Assembly: GCA_024509875.1 (NCBI GenBank)
Contig: JAMPIV010000282.1
Span: 30,887 to 94,886 of the forward strand
Length of the DNA: 64,000 nt
Reading direction: 5' to 3'
Source: Oreohelix idahoensis
Taxonomy: Eukaryota; Mollusca; Gastropoda; Stylommatophora; Oreohelicidae
A model generated the notes under the pieces. It was given only the letters and a program-made list of their open reading frames with translations. It ran no database searches and was not told the DNA's origin. The translations under genes were made by a program, and so were the position numbers. Of this stretch, positions 11,699 to 22,519 are shown one piece after another; the first letter of the stretch is position 1, and every line of letters begins with the position of its first letter.

Positions 11699-13050
11699 TG
11701 ATAAAGCTCCTTTTTTAGGTCACCACGTTAATAAGGGCTTGATGAGATTAAGTGGTCAACTCAAACTCCGGCACAGTGTTGGTCATATAGGTCACGTTGT
11801 CTCGGAACGTAATGAGGCCCCGACAAGAATGTAGTGTTGACAATGAGTGTTAATATGAGTGTCAATACGCGAATGCATGAATGGTTCTGTAGAGTTGACA
11901 AATTGGTAACAATGCACTCATACTCTCATGGCTGGAAGTCAATGATAACTGGAACTACTGTGGACGTTTTCGACAGTTTAATGACACACACTCTGACAGC
12001 ACGGTTGACAATCATTGGAACAGGTTGACACAACAAATCATTGGATACTCGACAAATGGGTGGCAACATCGATTTGGCAATCTCATAGCATGTAAATATA
12101 ATCGGACGATAGGAGCAAATATATATTTATGATAGTCTATCGTCTCATACCTCCACTGACTAGTAGCATCAGTTTGAGTTAACAATAATAATGGTCATCA
12201 CCATGCTCCCTTACAGACCCTCTGCTGACTACGTCTTTCAGGCTAAGTCTTTTAGGCTTTAGCTTCAACAGGGTCTTTCTTTTAAGGTTGACAATCTCAA
12301 ATAACAAAGAGTAGACTTCAATGCAATGTAGGTCTTGGTATCGCCATCAGGTAATAAGATATCTCCGTTCTCCGATTGACAATTCAAACAGACCAACAGT
12401 GGGATTCAAAATGGCGCCGGTCCAAGTGAGCGACGTTCATCCAAAAGATATCTTCCCTATAAATGAAAGTTCCGTTCATTTGCTCATCTAATGTCTTTGG
12501 GTTTTCCTTACCCATAAGGAATGTTACATATGTCCACTCACAGTGCTGCTAGTACAGGAATCGTCTACATACGATTCATCAAATATATATATATATATGA
12601 TATGACATCTATGGCGTCGTTAGGCCTAGGTAAAGTTTTAGAAAAATGTTCCTTCTTTACCTTAAGTTCATGAAATACTAAAACTAGCACACTAACATAT
12701 ATATTCTGGGAGAAGTATCGACCATCATAGATACTGAGAGAAAACTCCTCTCTTCCCCAGAATCAATCACAATGACGAAAAACTTCGGACTCTCATTTGT
12801 CCGACAGCCTTCAAGATCCGCCCGTCATCACGGAAGCGCCAACGACGACTCATCGTCTCATTGGGCATGCGCTAATGTTAACCTTTCAACTATATTCAAG
12901 TGGGGCGACTATATATTTACTTTCACTCGAAGCAAAACATGAGTATTCGCCCTTTGACTAGGGTTCTAATCTCAGACTCAAAATATTATTACCAAATATT
13001 TCCAAACATAACAAGTATACAAACAAATAAATATATTCCTATATATATAT
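11699..13050 (-). repeat. Element B 3' LTR, main part
   Basis: Direct copy of 23622-24975. It is interrupted at its (TA)n tract by LINE F and resumes at 17011-17116. The frame at 11834-12028 recurs at 23756-23950 because of LTR identity. Confidence 0.9.
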
Positions 13051-13064
13051 AATAGCCCCTTCAG

Positions 13065-14231
13065 TCATAACTGACTATGGGAATGCACCCCTGAGGTGAC
13101 AGCCCTCAACTGCTTATTTTCCTGGTGCTCCTTTCGACGTTTTCTCCTCACCTCTGCTTCTTGTGTGAGCCTCTCTTCGCCCAATCTGAGGTGGTGCCGT
13201 AAATAGCATCGCCACTTAGTGCGATCGGCAGCTTCATCCTCCCATGTTGCTGGATCCATGTCCAGTGCCCTCATATCTCTCTTGCACACATCTTTGAACC
13301 TCAGCTGTGGCCGCCCAACTGTTCTCTTGCCATCTGCTAATTGTCCGTAGAAGATATCTTTTGGGATGCGACCATCTTCCATGCGGCGAACATGGCCAAG
13401 CCAGCGAAGTCTGCGCTGTCTAAGCAGCATATACATACTTTGAAGGCCAGCACGTGACAACACCTCGACATTTGTTACTTTATCTTTCCACGAGATGCCG
13501 AGGATGCGGCGTAGACACCGCAAATGGAAGGTATTGAGCCTTCTTTCTTGCTTAGCATAGGTCGTCCAGGTCTCGCTGCCATATAGGAGTGTGCTGGTGA
13601 CGCAGGCATTGTATACCGCAGCTTTGGTCTTCATTGTGAGTTTAGAGTTTCCCCAAACACGCGATGTGAGGCCGGCAAAGGTAGCTGCAGCTTTGTCAAT
13701 GCGGCTGTCGATTTCTGTATTCAGTGAGAGTTTGTCATTGATGGTAGACCCTAGGTATGTGAAGTGGTGCACCACTGCCAATTCATAGTTATCGATAGTG
13801 ATAACTGGTGCAGCACCCACATCCTGACTCAGCACATTCGTTTTCTTTAGACTTATTGTGAGGCCAAAGTCCTTGCATGCTTTAGTGAAGCGATTCATCA
13901 AGCTCTGAAGCTCCTGTTGGCTTTGAGTGACGACTGCAGCATCATCAGCGAACAATAAGTCTCTTATAGTGACCCTTCTGATTTTTGTTTTTGCCTTCAG
14001 CCTTGAAAGATTAAACAAACGGCCATCTGACCTAGTGTGAAGGCATATTCCTTCAGTTGCATCTCTGAATGCATGTTTCAAGAGTAAGGCAAAGAAGATT
14101 CCGAAGAGGGTCGGAGCCAGAACACAGCCTTGTTTAACGCCACTTCGTATATCAAAGGGCTGTGACGTGCTTCCAGCATATTGGACTGTTCCCTTCATGT
14201 CGTCATGGAATGACTTTATCATTTCCAGCAT
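13065..14231 (-). pseudogene. LINE F reverse transcriptase, palm to C-terminus
   Basis: 388 residues. V-K-Q-G-C-V-L-A-P-T-L-F is at about 32-43. The catalytic L-L-F-A-D-D-A-A-V is at about 92-100. A F-T-Y-L-G-S-T-I block follows the thumb. The C-terminal Y-G-S-E-T-W-T, L-R-C-L-R-R-I-L-G-I-S-W and R-L-R-W-L-G-H-V-R-R-M blocks are characteristic of RTE/CFDP2-like LINEs. It belongs to the same polyprotein as the frame at 14649-16175. The two are separated by lesions at 14232-14648, so the copy is probably inactive, though the loss is recent. Confidence 0.88.
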
Positions 14232-14648
14232 TTTAGAAGGGCAGCCTATTTTCAGGAGGATTTTAAATAGTCCATCCCTACTAACCAGGTCGAATGCTTT
14301 TGTGAGGTCTATAAAGGCGATATATAATGGTCTTTTCTACTCTCTTGATTTTTCCTGAAGCTGGCGGAGAGAGAAGATCATGTCTGTTGTTGATCTGCCA
14401 GCTCGGAATCCACACTGTGCCTCTGGATATATGCGCTCAGCTAACTTGTGTAGTCGCATAAGATGACTTTGGCAAAAACCTTACCAACAATACTAAGAAG
14501 AGAGATGCCTCTGTAGTTATTGCAATCACTTCTGTCTCCTTTATTTTTATACAGTGTTACAATCTTGGCATCTCGCATGTCTTGAGGAATAGTTGTCTCT
14601 TCCCAGCACTGGCACAGCATCCTATGCAGGGGATGTAATAGCGTGCTA
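14232..14648 (-). pseudogene. LINE F RT fingers region with lesions
   Basis: Similarity continues here in shifting frames. N-Y-R-G-I-S-L-L-S-I-V-G-K-V is near 14515, then C-G-F-R-A-G-R-S-T-T-D near 14400. F-I-D-L-T-K-A-F-D, with the first catalytic Asp, is near 14300. A stop codon lies in the segment after Q-E-K-S-R-E. At least one frameshift sits near 14455. These lesions separate the two long frames of LINE F. Confidence 0.8.
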
Positions 14649-16175
14649 TTACAGCATTTGATTAATTAAATCAGGAGGAATCCCATCACTGCCTGGTGCT
14701 TTGCCAGAGGCCAAGCTATCAATGGCCTTACTGAGTTCCTCTAATGTTGGTTCGGCATCCAGCTCCTCCATAGTTGGCAGACTATTGACAGCATCAAGGG
14801 CTGCAGGCGTAACGGTATTGTCTCTAGCATAAAGCTCAGAGTAGTGCTCGACCCACCTCTCCATCTGCTTACCCTTATCGGTTAGCTTCTCTCCGCTGAT
14901 GGTTTTTAGCGGTGCCGTCTTACTTTTATGGGGGCCAAGTGCTTTCTTTATACCGTCATACATTTGTCTAATGTTGCCTGTTTGCTCTGCGATCTGGATG
15001 CTCTCACTGAGCTGGAGCCAATAGTCATTTGCACAGCGTCGAGCAGTTTGTTGAACTTTGGTTCTCGTAGCCCTCAGGATCTGTAGGGTTCTGGCACTCG
15101 GTGAACGTTTGTATTCATTCATAGCACTGCGCTTAGCTTCAATAACAGGTGCCATCTCATCTGATGAAGCGTCAAACCAGTCATTTGACTTTGCTGTTTT
15201 CTTACCAAAGGTGGCAAGTGCAGTACTTTGAATGGTGTTCCGTAGATGCTCCCAGTTCTCTGTAATAGTATCACCATGCTGAGGGCTACTGAGCATTTTC
15301 TTGAAGGTCGCAGTGAATTGAGCGATCATGAAAGGGTCTGACATCTTGCTGGTATCAATGCGTGGTTTCCCTTCATGTCTGACACGATAGAGTTTTCTTG
15401 GTTGTGCTCTGATTTTGCAGCAAACCAAGGAGTGATCTGTGTCACAGTCTGCACTATGGTACGAGCGCATGGAAAGCACAGACCTGAGAAGTGGCCTTCT
15501 GACGAGAATCAGGTCAAGTTGGTGCCAGTGCTTGGATCGTGGGTGTCTCCATGACACCTTATGCTGGGGTTTTGTCTGAAAGTAGGTGTTGGTCACGCAG
15601 AGATCATGGTGGACGCACAACTCTAAGAGCCGTTGTCCATTTTCATTCATCTTGCCAATACCAAACCTGCCCAGACATGAAGGCCATGAAACATTATCGG
15701 CACCCACTCTAGCGTTAAAGTCACCAAGGAGAACAAGCTGTTCTTGCCTAGGTATGCTTTTGATTACTGCTGCTAGATTCTCGTAGAACTCATCTTTAGC
15801 TTCTGAGGCAGAGTACAGAGTAGGAGCATACACACTGACAAGGGTGATGGGACCTGTGCTAGTTTGCAGGCGGAGCATTAACAGGCGTTCTGATCCATTC
15901 TCGCCTGGTTCAACCATGTTAGTTAGCGATTTTTTGACCGCAAAACCTACTCCGTGTTCTCTAGCTTTATTAAGATCTTTCCCTTGCCAATAAAATGTGT
16001 AGTCCTTCTCGCTCACCGTTCCAGAGCCCGCCAGGCGCGTTTCCTGAAGTGCAGCTATATCCACCTGAAGTCGTTTAAGCTCATCATTAATTATGGCTGT
16101 CTTCCTTACATCGTTTATATCCTGTAGGTTTTCGGATAGTCCAGTCAACATAGTCCGGACGTTCCAGCATCCCAA
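14649..16175 (-). CDS. LINE F apurinic-like endonuclease and RT N-terminus
   Basis: 508 residues. The EEP-type endonuclease that nicks target DNA spans about residues 1-260. Its landmarks are C-W-N-V-R-T at 3-8, L-Q-E-T-R-L with the metal-binding Glu at 45, L-G-D-F-N-A-R-V-G with Asp152/Asn154, and D-T-D-H-S-L with Asp247/His248. The rest is the linker and the start of RT, with S-G-K-A-P-G-S-D-G-I-P-P near the C-terminus. The frame is open upstream of the first Met for several codons, so the true start may lie a little earlier. It stops at 14649 because of a lesion in the RT part, so this is a broken half of one polyprotein. Confidence 0.88.
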   Translation of the reverse strand: MGCWNVRTMLTGLSENLQDINDVRKTAIINDELKRLQVDIAALQETRLAGSGTVSEKDYTFYWQGKDLNKAREHGVGFAVKKSLTNMVEPGENGSERLLMLRLQTSTGPITLVSVYAPTLYSASEAKDEFYENLAAVIKSIPRQEQLVLLGDFNARVGADNVSWPSCLGRFGIGKMNENGQRLLELCVHHDLCVTNTYFQTKPQHKVSWRHPRSKHWHQLDLILVRRPLLRSVLSMRSYHSADCDTDHSLVCCKIRAQPRKLYRVRHEGKPRIDTSKMSDPFMIAQFTATFKKMLSSPQHGDTITENWEHLRNTIQSTALATFGKKTAKSNDWFDASSDEMAPVIEAKRSAMNEYKRSPSARTLQILRATRTKVQQTARRCANDYWLQLSESIQIAEQTGNIRQMYDGIKKALGPHKSKTAPLKTISGEKLTDKGKQMERWVEHYSELYARDNTVTPAALDAVNSLPTMEELDAEPTLEELSKAIDSLASGKAPGSDGIPPDLINQML

Positions 16176-17008
16176 TCTGAGAGTTTGCTTATTTCTATTT
16201 TTTCGATAATTGCTTGGTGCAAAATTTTCTGTCCACAGTTCGGGTTAGACCCTAATCCCCATGCACCCAATGGGGAAAGCAGACAGTGGCGGGACAACAC
16301 CTTATTGACTGGGGGCTGCCCAGCTTGAAGCGGGCGGTAGCTGTCCAGTGAGATCCTAGAACCTCTCCCACTGTCGGAAGTAGCCCCTGGCGCCATGCCC
16401 TACGCCAATTGGGCAAAATGCTTATAACCGGTAACTGCTACTTCCCGTGTTTTGCCGACACCTATAGGGTGAAGCTGGAGTGTCCTCTCCAGGTCGCGAG
16501 CTTGGGCACAGTTATATGGAGATCAAGCTGTTGCCCATGCAGCATGTTCCCCCTCTCCACACAGCCGGTAGATCCAAAGGAACGGCAGTAGCCGATACAG
16601 TTTGGTACCAGCCATGTCGCAGGAGTTGCCAGAATAATGTCGAATCAACATTAGACTGCCTTAGGGACTCCGACTCCGGATTTATCCTCAGGGTTTACTC
16701 CCGAAGCCAATTCCACAAATGGATATTCCCGCAAGGCAGCGGTGGTTTGAATTCAGAGTTCCTTCTCTTAGATAAGCTACCAACCAAGGATCACGAGCAA
16801 AGGTTGTTATTGCTGGGAGTTGTAGTGAGGATAAGCTCTCACTGCAGATAAAATACTTCTATGGCACGCGCCTCAAACAGCCTCTGACAGCCAAGTCCAG
16901 CTCTCGGCCTTCACGTGTGGCTCAATTTGAGCCCGGCGGAACTGTTTCCACTGACGGGAGAAGGGGCAAAGGCGAGCGACTGGCGCCTTTAAACCAGCAG
17001 CTTCGGGC

Positions 17009-17010
<2 letters not shown>
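16176..17010 (-). other. LINE F 5' leader
   Basis: About 835 bp, more GC-rich than the neighbourhood, with no recognised domain. An overlapping frame at 16145-16396 could encode a short leader peptide of 83 residues. It ends in a different phase from the endonuclease frame, and I do not call it a gene. Confidence 0.6.
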
Positions 17011-17089
<79 letters not shown>

Positions 17090-17116
17090 TTGCCACCAGT
17101 AAATCTGTTGGTAACA
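17011..17116 (-). repeat. (TA)n tract and end of element B 3' LTR
   Basis: The TA tract runs 17011-17086, and unique LTR sequence ending GTTGGTAACA finishes at 17116. The same end occurs at 25070-25099. The tract is the site at which LINE F inserted. Confidence 0.88.
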
Positions 17117-17573
17117 GACTACCGCAACCCCGAGAAAAAAAAATGGAATTTTTTTTTTCATCTGAGATCAACATACAATAGGCTCACAACGCACGAATAA
17201 TGCGCAGATGACTAGTAAGAGCAATTTATAATGTCAAATTAAGGTAAAGTCATAGATCGACTGGTGAGAATATATCTCAACATCTCAGAGAAAGCATTTC
17301 TCTTAAGTATAAATATTTCCAGGGAGGTGCCACCAACGTATACTACAATGCTGGCAATGTCACAATGCATATAACAATTTCGTATTTAAGCACTATAAGT
17401 ACATGATTGACAAAGAAGAAAAATCATCAAAGAACAGCGGTGAATATATATCAATGAACGTAGTGATAGTAGTGATACAATCACTATATTACAAATTACA
17501 ATGTGTATCTATCTTGATATAGAGAAAGAACTGTTATAGACTTAGAAGTGTTAAGAAATCCAAGACCTAACAG
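17117..17573 (-). other. Element B 3' untranslated region
   Basis: Lies between the pol stop and the 3' LTR. Next to the LTR the coding strand reads CGGGGTTGCGGTAGTC, a weak polypurine tract. The first part resembles the same region of element C (49217-49290): A-rich run, T-rich run, then ACATACAATAGGCTCACAAC in both. Confidence 0.7.
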
Positions 17574-20500
17574 TTAGGTGGAATCATGTGGGCATCTAGA
17601 CAAAATGTCTGCCATTACATTATCTGATCCACGGATAGCTCGTACTGAGAAATGAAAAGGTTGAAGAGCAATTGCATATCGAGTAGACCTCGAGCTCTTC
17701 AAATTCTCACTCTGTATAGCTGTAAGAGCTTTTTGGTCGGTTTCTACTATGAAATGTGCGCCTAGAAGGAATCTTTGTAGTTTGAGAATTGACCATACCA
17801 TAGCCAATAGCTCACGGTCTAAAACCGAATAATTCCTTTCTGCAGCATTAAGTTTTCTGGAGATATACATTACAGGATGCAGAGTTCCAGAGTACTCTTG
17901 CATTAGTGCCGCTCCAATCCCAGTGGATGAAGCGTCACTACGAAGAACAAATGTCTTATCTGTAGTAGGTAACACTAAAATAGGTGCTGTTGAAAACAAA
18001 TTTTTAATCTTATCCAAAGAGGATTGGCATTCCTGTGACCAGTGGACCATATTAGGTGACCCTTTCTTTAGTAGTGTAGAAAGAGGTGCCATGATAGAGG
18101 ACAGATTCGGAATGAATCTTCCATAAAATTGAATAAGACCTAAGAGACTTCGCACTTGCTTTTTAGTCTTAGGAATAGAGATGTTAAGTATCTTAGTTAT
18201 ATTATGGTCCTCTGTCTTTAGGAAACCATGACCAACTCGATGGCCTAGGAAAGAAATTTCGCTAAAACTAATGCAGGCTTTAGAGGGTTTCGCTGTCAGG
18301 TTATACTCGCGTAGAGTAGATAGTAATTTAATTAACCCCGAATAGTGATCTTCCCAAGTATCGCTGAAAAGACAGATGTCGTCTAGGTACGCAATGACAT
18401 CTGACCGATAAGATAGGATTCGACGCATCATGCGTACGAATGTAGCTGGTGCGTTCATAAGGCCGAAAGGCATGAAATTCCATTGAAAAAGGCTTCTAGG
18501 TGTAGAAAAAGCAGTAAAAGGTTTGGCGCGTTCAGAAAAAGGAACTTGCCAATATCCTTTAGACAAATCAAGTTTAGTGAAAAAATGAGATTTAGAAAGC
18601 CTAGTAAGTAGCTCTTCTAGTAAAGGCATAGGTTCAGCATCAAACTTCGTAACTTGATTCAATGTGCGATAGTCAACGCAAAGACGTATGTTATTGTCTT
18701 TTTTCCGAACAATAACCATCGGCGAAGAATATGCGGAAGTGGATGGTTCAATTATTTTTAAATCTATCATCTCATCCAACTCCTTCTCAACCTGTGCTTG
18801 AAAATGTATAGGAATAGGATAAGGTCTGACTCTAATAGGATTATGGTCAGTTAGAATAATGTCATGTTCAATGACATGAGTTTGTCCAGGAATATCAGTA
18901 AGGACATCCTGAAATGTTTGTAACATAACCGAAACTTGTCGCTGTTCTCCTAGAGATAAATCAGGAGAGACAGTAACATTTTTCCATGATTCACTAGAAT
19001 GAAGTGGAATCATTGGAAGCGGAAGATTAACATCCGAAAAACTTGTTTCCCCGTCCTGTATTACGGACAGTGATGAGTAATGACCATGTTGGACTGGTGC
19101 ATCGTCCGTTGCCTGGAAAATAGGCTGTAAATAATCCGGACGCTCATGGAATTCCGTAAGCATATTGATGTGGAAGGTTTTATGCTTTCCATCAATATCG
19201 ACAATGTAGTCAACATCGGAAATTTTCGAGATTATATCGTACGGACCTTTCCAAGAAATAAGAAGTCTGTTTTCCCTACAAGGTAGCAAAACAAATGCTT
19301 TGTCACCAGGACAAAGTTGTCGTAAGGTTCTTTTCTTATTGGCAAATTGTCTTGCCTTCTGTTTAGCAAATTCAGAAGAAGAAGTTTCCAATTTGCATGC
19401 TTCGATAATCTTTTGTCTCAGCGCGATGACATATTCGTAAGAAGATTTTGTGTCATCGGTAATATTATCAGCGGTTATGAGATCATGAAGCAAAGACATA
19501 GGGCCGCGCGGTCGCGCGCCAAAGACAAGTTCAAAGGGAGAAAATCATGTATGTTCATTGGGGACCTCTCTGTAAGCGAAGAGGGCCGCGGGTAAAACCC
19601 TGTCCCAATCTTGAGGATGATCCTCAGTTATCTTCCCTAGTAAGTTTTTGAGTGTTCTATTTAGCCGTTCGACCATCCCATTGGACATAGGATGATAGAT
19701 ATTACTCAAAGATCTATCTATCTGCAGAGTAGACATTACTTGAGACATGGTATCCGATATTAGTTGGGTGCCATGGTCTGATAATATCTCTCCGGGGAAT
19801 CCCAGACGAGAAAATATAAGCCAAAGAGCATCTGCAATGTCAGCAGTAGTAATGCTCTTCAGAGGAATAGCCTCTGGCCAACGTGTGCACATATCAACAC
19901 ACGTCAAGATAAACTGATGTCCTCTAGGAGATTTGATCTTAAATGGACCAATGATGTCTATCGCCATTTTCTGAAATGGTCGAATAGGAATGTCTGCAGC
20001 CTGAATAGGTGCAGCATGGCGTGGACCTTTGGATTTGACCTCTTGACATACTTTACAAGATCGACAATAAATCCGTATGTCCTTGTTCACTAATAGCCAA
20101 AAGAAAGCCGCCAGAACTCTTGACTTTGTACGGGAAAAACCCATATGTCCAGCACACTGAGAGTCGTGTGCGTGCTGCAAAATTTTAACTCTCAAATTCT
20201 TGGGCACAAGAATCTGAGAATGACTTGACTTAGTGGAGTCTTGCACCATACGTACAAGTACGCCATTCTTCATTGTAATCCAAGATTTACGCTTTGTATC
20301 TTTATTCGGATCACCTTTTGTTGCAAGAGTGAAGAATTTCTTTAGAGTCGGATCATCTTCTTGCTGTTTTATAAACGATTCACGAGAAATTACCAAGGGA
20401 TCATCTTGGTTATGCACTTCATTATCTTCAGTAGATGAAGTTTGAGGCATATTAAGAGCTTGAGCTCTAGTGACTACAGCATTAGCAGTTTGAATATTTT

Positions 20501-20954
20501 CTTTTTCCCAAACGGAAATTTGTTGTGGAGTGCATTCTTTGACTCCGTGAATACGACCGATGATAAGATCAGCGATCGGATTCGGCAGAAGACAAGCGTG
20601 TACATCTCCTGTAAAGAAAGGAGTAGCAATCCTAATGATAGCAGTAGAGTATTTCTCTAAGGTGCCGCCAAATGTTACACATTTGACTACTTTTCCTGTG
20701 GCACGAGAAGGATCTACAAGTGATTGCCTAACTCCAATTGTGGTGCATCCAGAATCAAAAAGAACTGAGACTGGATTGTCATTTACTAAACCTTTATGTA
20801 AGACAAGAGAACCTCTTCCATCATGCGCGACTGACGCAGGAAGAGCGGGAAGAGGATGGCCGCAACTTAAAGTGGATACCGTAGTTGGTTCAAATAATGT
20901 TTTGCATTGGGGGCACTGAGATGCTCTCTCAAAATCAAAAGCTGAACATGCCAT
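17574..20954 (-). pseudogene. Element B pol: zinc motif, protease, integrase, RT, RNase H (one internal stop)
   Basis: One reading frame broken only by a TGA near 19543, where element C has a Gly codon. From the N-terminus: C-P-Q-C then, 13 residues on, C-G-H (about 14-33); aspartic protease V-L-F-D-S-G (about 65-70) with D-L-I-I-G (near 130); integrase zinc finger H...H...C-R-S-C-K-V-C (about 260-305). The catalytic Asp, Asp and Glu follow in A-I-D-I-I-G-P, L-S-D-H-G-T-Q and M-V-E-R-L-N-R-T. After the stop come a GPY/F module (W-K-G-P-Y), RT with Y-L-D-D, and RNase H ending M-A-D-I-L-S-R-C-P. Integrase precedes RT, the Gmr1-type order. All catalytic residues are present. Confidence 0.92.
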
Positions 20955-22519
20955 ATTATTAGCGTCATTATTATCTTTAGTCTGTTTATAGGCTTCATGT
21001 GACTCTTGCTGTGCAGAGTTTGCCTGATAATGTGATTTATGTTTTTTGTATTGTGATCTACCTCGATTATTACTGCCTCTGTAATCATTATTATTTCCTC
21101 TATTGTAACCCCTATTTGGGTTTGAGTCATAGTTCTCAGGTTACCATTATCATATTCATTATAATGAGTATCTCTATAACTATGGTTTTGTTGTCTCCAT
21201 GATGGATGACTTGGATAGTTCCTATAATGACTTCCTCTGCGGAAATTCCTATAATTATGACCACATCTGTATCGAGGGCTGTCGGCTCGTCTCCAGTTCT
21301 TCGCAGAAGAACCCTGAAATGATTGGTTACCTTGGTTTTGATAACTATTATGGTTACCCTTTTTATCAAACCTGTTTTGTGGTTCCTGAAATTTGTGTGA
21401 ATAATTAGGGTTGTATGGTGTTGCTGAAGCAACTGGCATACCTTCCTTAACCTTAGCATTGCTAAAAGCTACGTCCGGATGTGCCGTGACGTATTGGGTA
21501 CAATATTCTTCCATTTCTTTTAGTGTCTTGGGTTTACGCTCATGTAGGAATTCAAGGAATAGTTTATTTACACTTGACATAATCTTGTCTCTGAGCAACA
21601 AGTCCATAAGGGCTTCATATGTCTTTTCTGTTTTGGACAGCTCAATCCAACGATTAAATGTAAGACGTGTCCTTGCAATGAATTCTGAGAATTCTACCCC
21701 TGATTCAGGTACCATTTTCTTAAACAAAATATGGTAACCTTCCTCTGTTAATTGATATTTTTTCAATAAAGCTGCCCTAATAACATCATAATTATCTTTG
21801 TCAGTCTCTTCAACCAAACTTAAACTAGTCAGAGAATCACCTTTCAAATTTTCTGATAACTTGTTAGCATATTGTGATTTATCCACATTATGAGCTCGAC
21901 AAGAGCGTTCAAATCTATCCAGCCAGAATGTTATGTCATCACTGGAAGGATTGAACGCTGGTACCTTGACCTTGTAAGTAAAGGGTTTACCATTATTACC
22001 AGTTGACTGATTAGCAATACCCATATTTGTCAATTTTAATTTTTCTAACTCAAATGCTAACAGTTTTTCTTCATGTTCCCTTTTTGCTTTTCTCTCCTCG
22101 GCTTCAGCTTCTCTGTCTAATCTCTTTTGTTCAGCTTCTCTGTCTAATCCCTTTTGTTCAGCTTCAGCTTCTCTGTCTAATCTCTTTTGTTCAGCTTCTT
22201 TGCCTAATCTCTTTTGTTCAGCCTCAGCTTCTCTGTCTAATCTCTTTTGTTCAGCTTCTTTATTTTGTTTTTCCATTTCCATTTGGAATCTCTTTTCGTC
22301 CATTTGCATCTGCAATTTCTTTTGCTCAAATTCTAATTCCATTCTTTTTTCCTCGGCTTTTTGTTTTCTCTTTTCAGCCTTTTGTGCTTTTTCATATTGA
22401 CTGGTAGCATACTCCTCTAACTTATCACCAGTCTTGCCTAGGGATACCCCTAACTCAACGAAGTAATCTAAAGTCGACATAATGTATACCAATATGTGAC
22501 TAGATACCTGAAATAGCAA
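20867..22519 (-). pseudogene. Element B gag
   Basis: 550 residues in the annotated frame. Residues about 30-150 are a charged coiled coil built from repeats of A-E-Q-K-R-L-D-R-E-A. Residues about 175-345 are the capsid-like region, with F-W-L-D-R-F, F-S-E-F-I, R-W-I-E-L-S-K, L-L-L-R-D-K and F-L-H-E-R-K-P. Its C-terminal half looks SCAN-like. A basic Asn/Tyr/Arg-rich tail follows, and I see no CCHC zinc knuckle. A frameshift near 21135 puts the last ~85 residues out of phase. The true continuation is in the pol frame. In element C the same junction is in one frame, so the ancestral product was probably one Gag-Pol polyprotein. Confidence 0.85.

Larger units (their letters stand above)
13051..17010 (-). 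mobile_element. LINE F: complete RTE/CFDP2-like non-LTR retrotransposon
   Basis: About 3.96 kb, inserted in the (TA)n tract of B's left LTR, so the target duplication is hidden in TA repeats. The 5' end on the minus strand is CTGCCCGAAGCTGCTGG at 17010. A roughly 830-bp GC-rich leader precedes one endonuclease-RT reading frame (16175 leftward). The 3' UTR is only about 15 bp after the stop at 13065, ending GGGGCTATT. Because both ends are present it is full length, though the RT frame carries a few lesions. Related fragments are at 8537-8813 and 44165-45115. Confidence 0.88.

Noticed and set aside
11834..12028. Open frame repeated at 23756-23950, first taken as a conserved small gene
   Set aside because: Both lie in the two LTRs of element B, and their similarity follows from LTR identity.
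16145..16396. 83-residue frame upstream of the LINE F endonuclease, considered as LINE ORF1
   Set aside because: Too short, no coiled coil or RNA-binding motif, and its end overlaps the endonuclease frame in another phase.
20445..20919. Plus-strand frames opposite element B pol (also 52485-52902, 34410-34903)
   Set aside because: Antisense shadows of protease-coding sequence. They recur because the pol genes are related.
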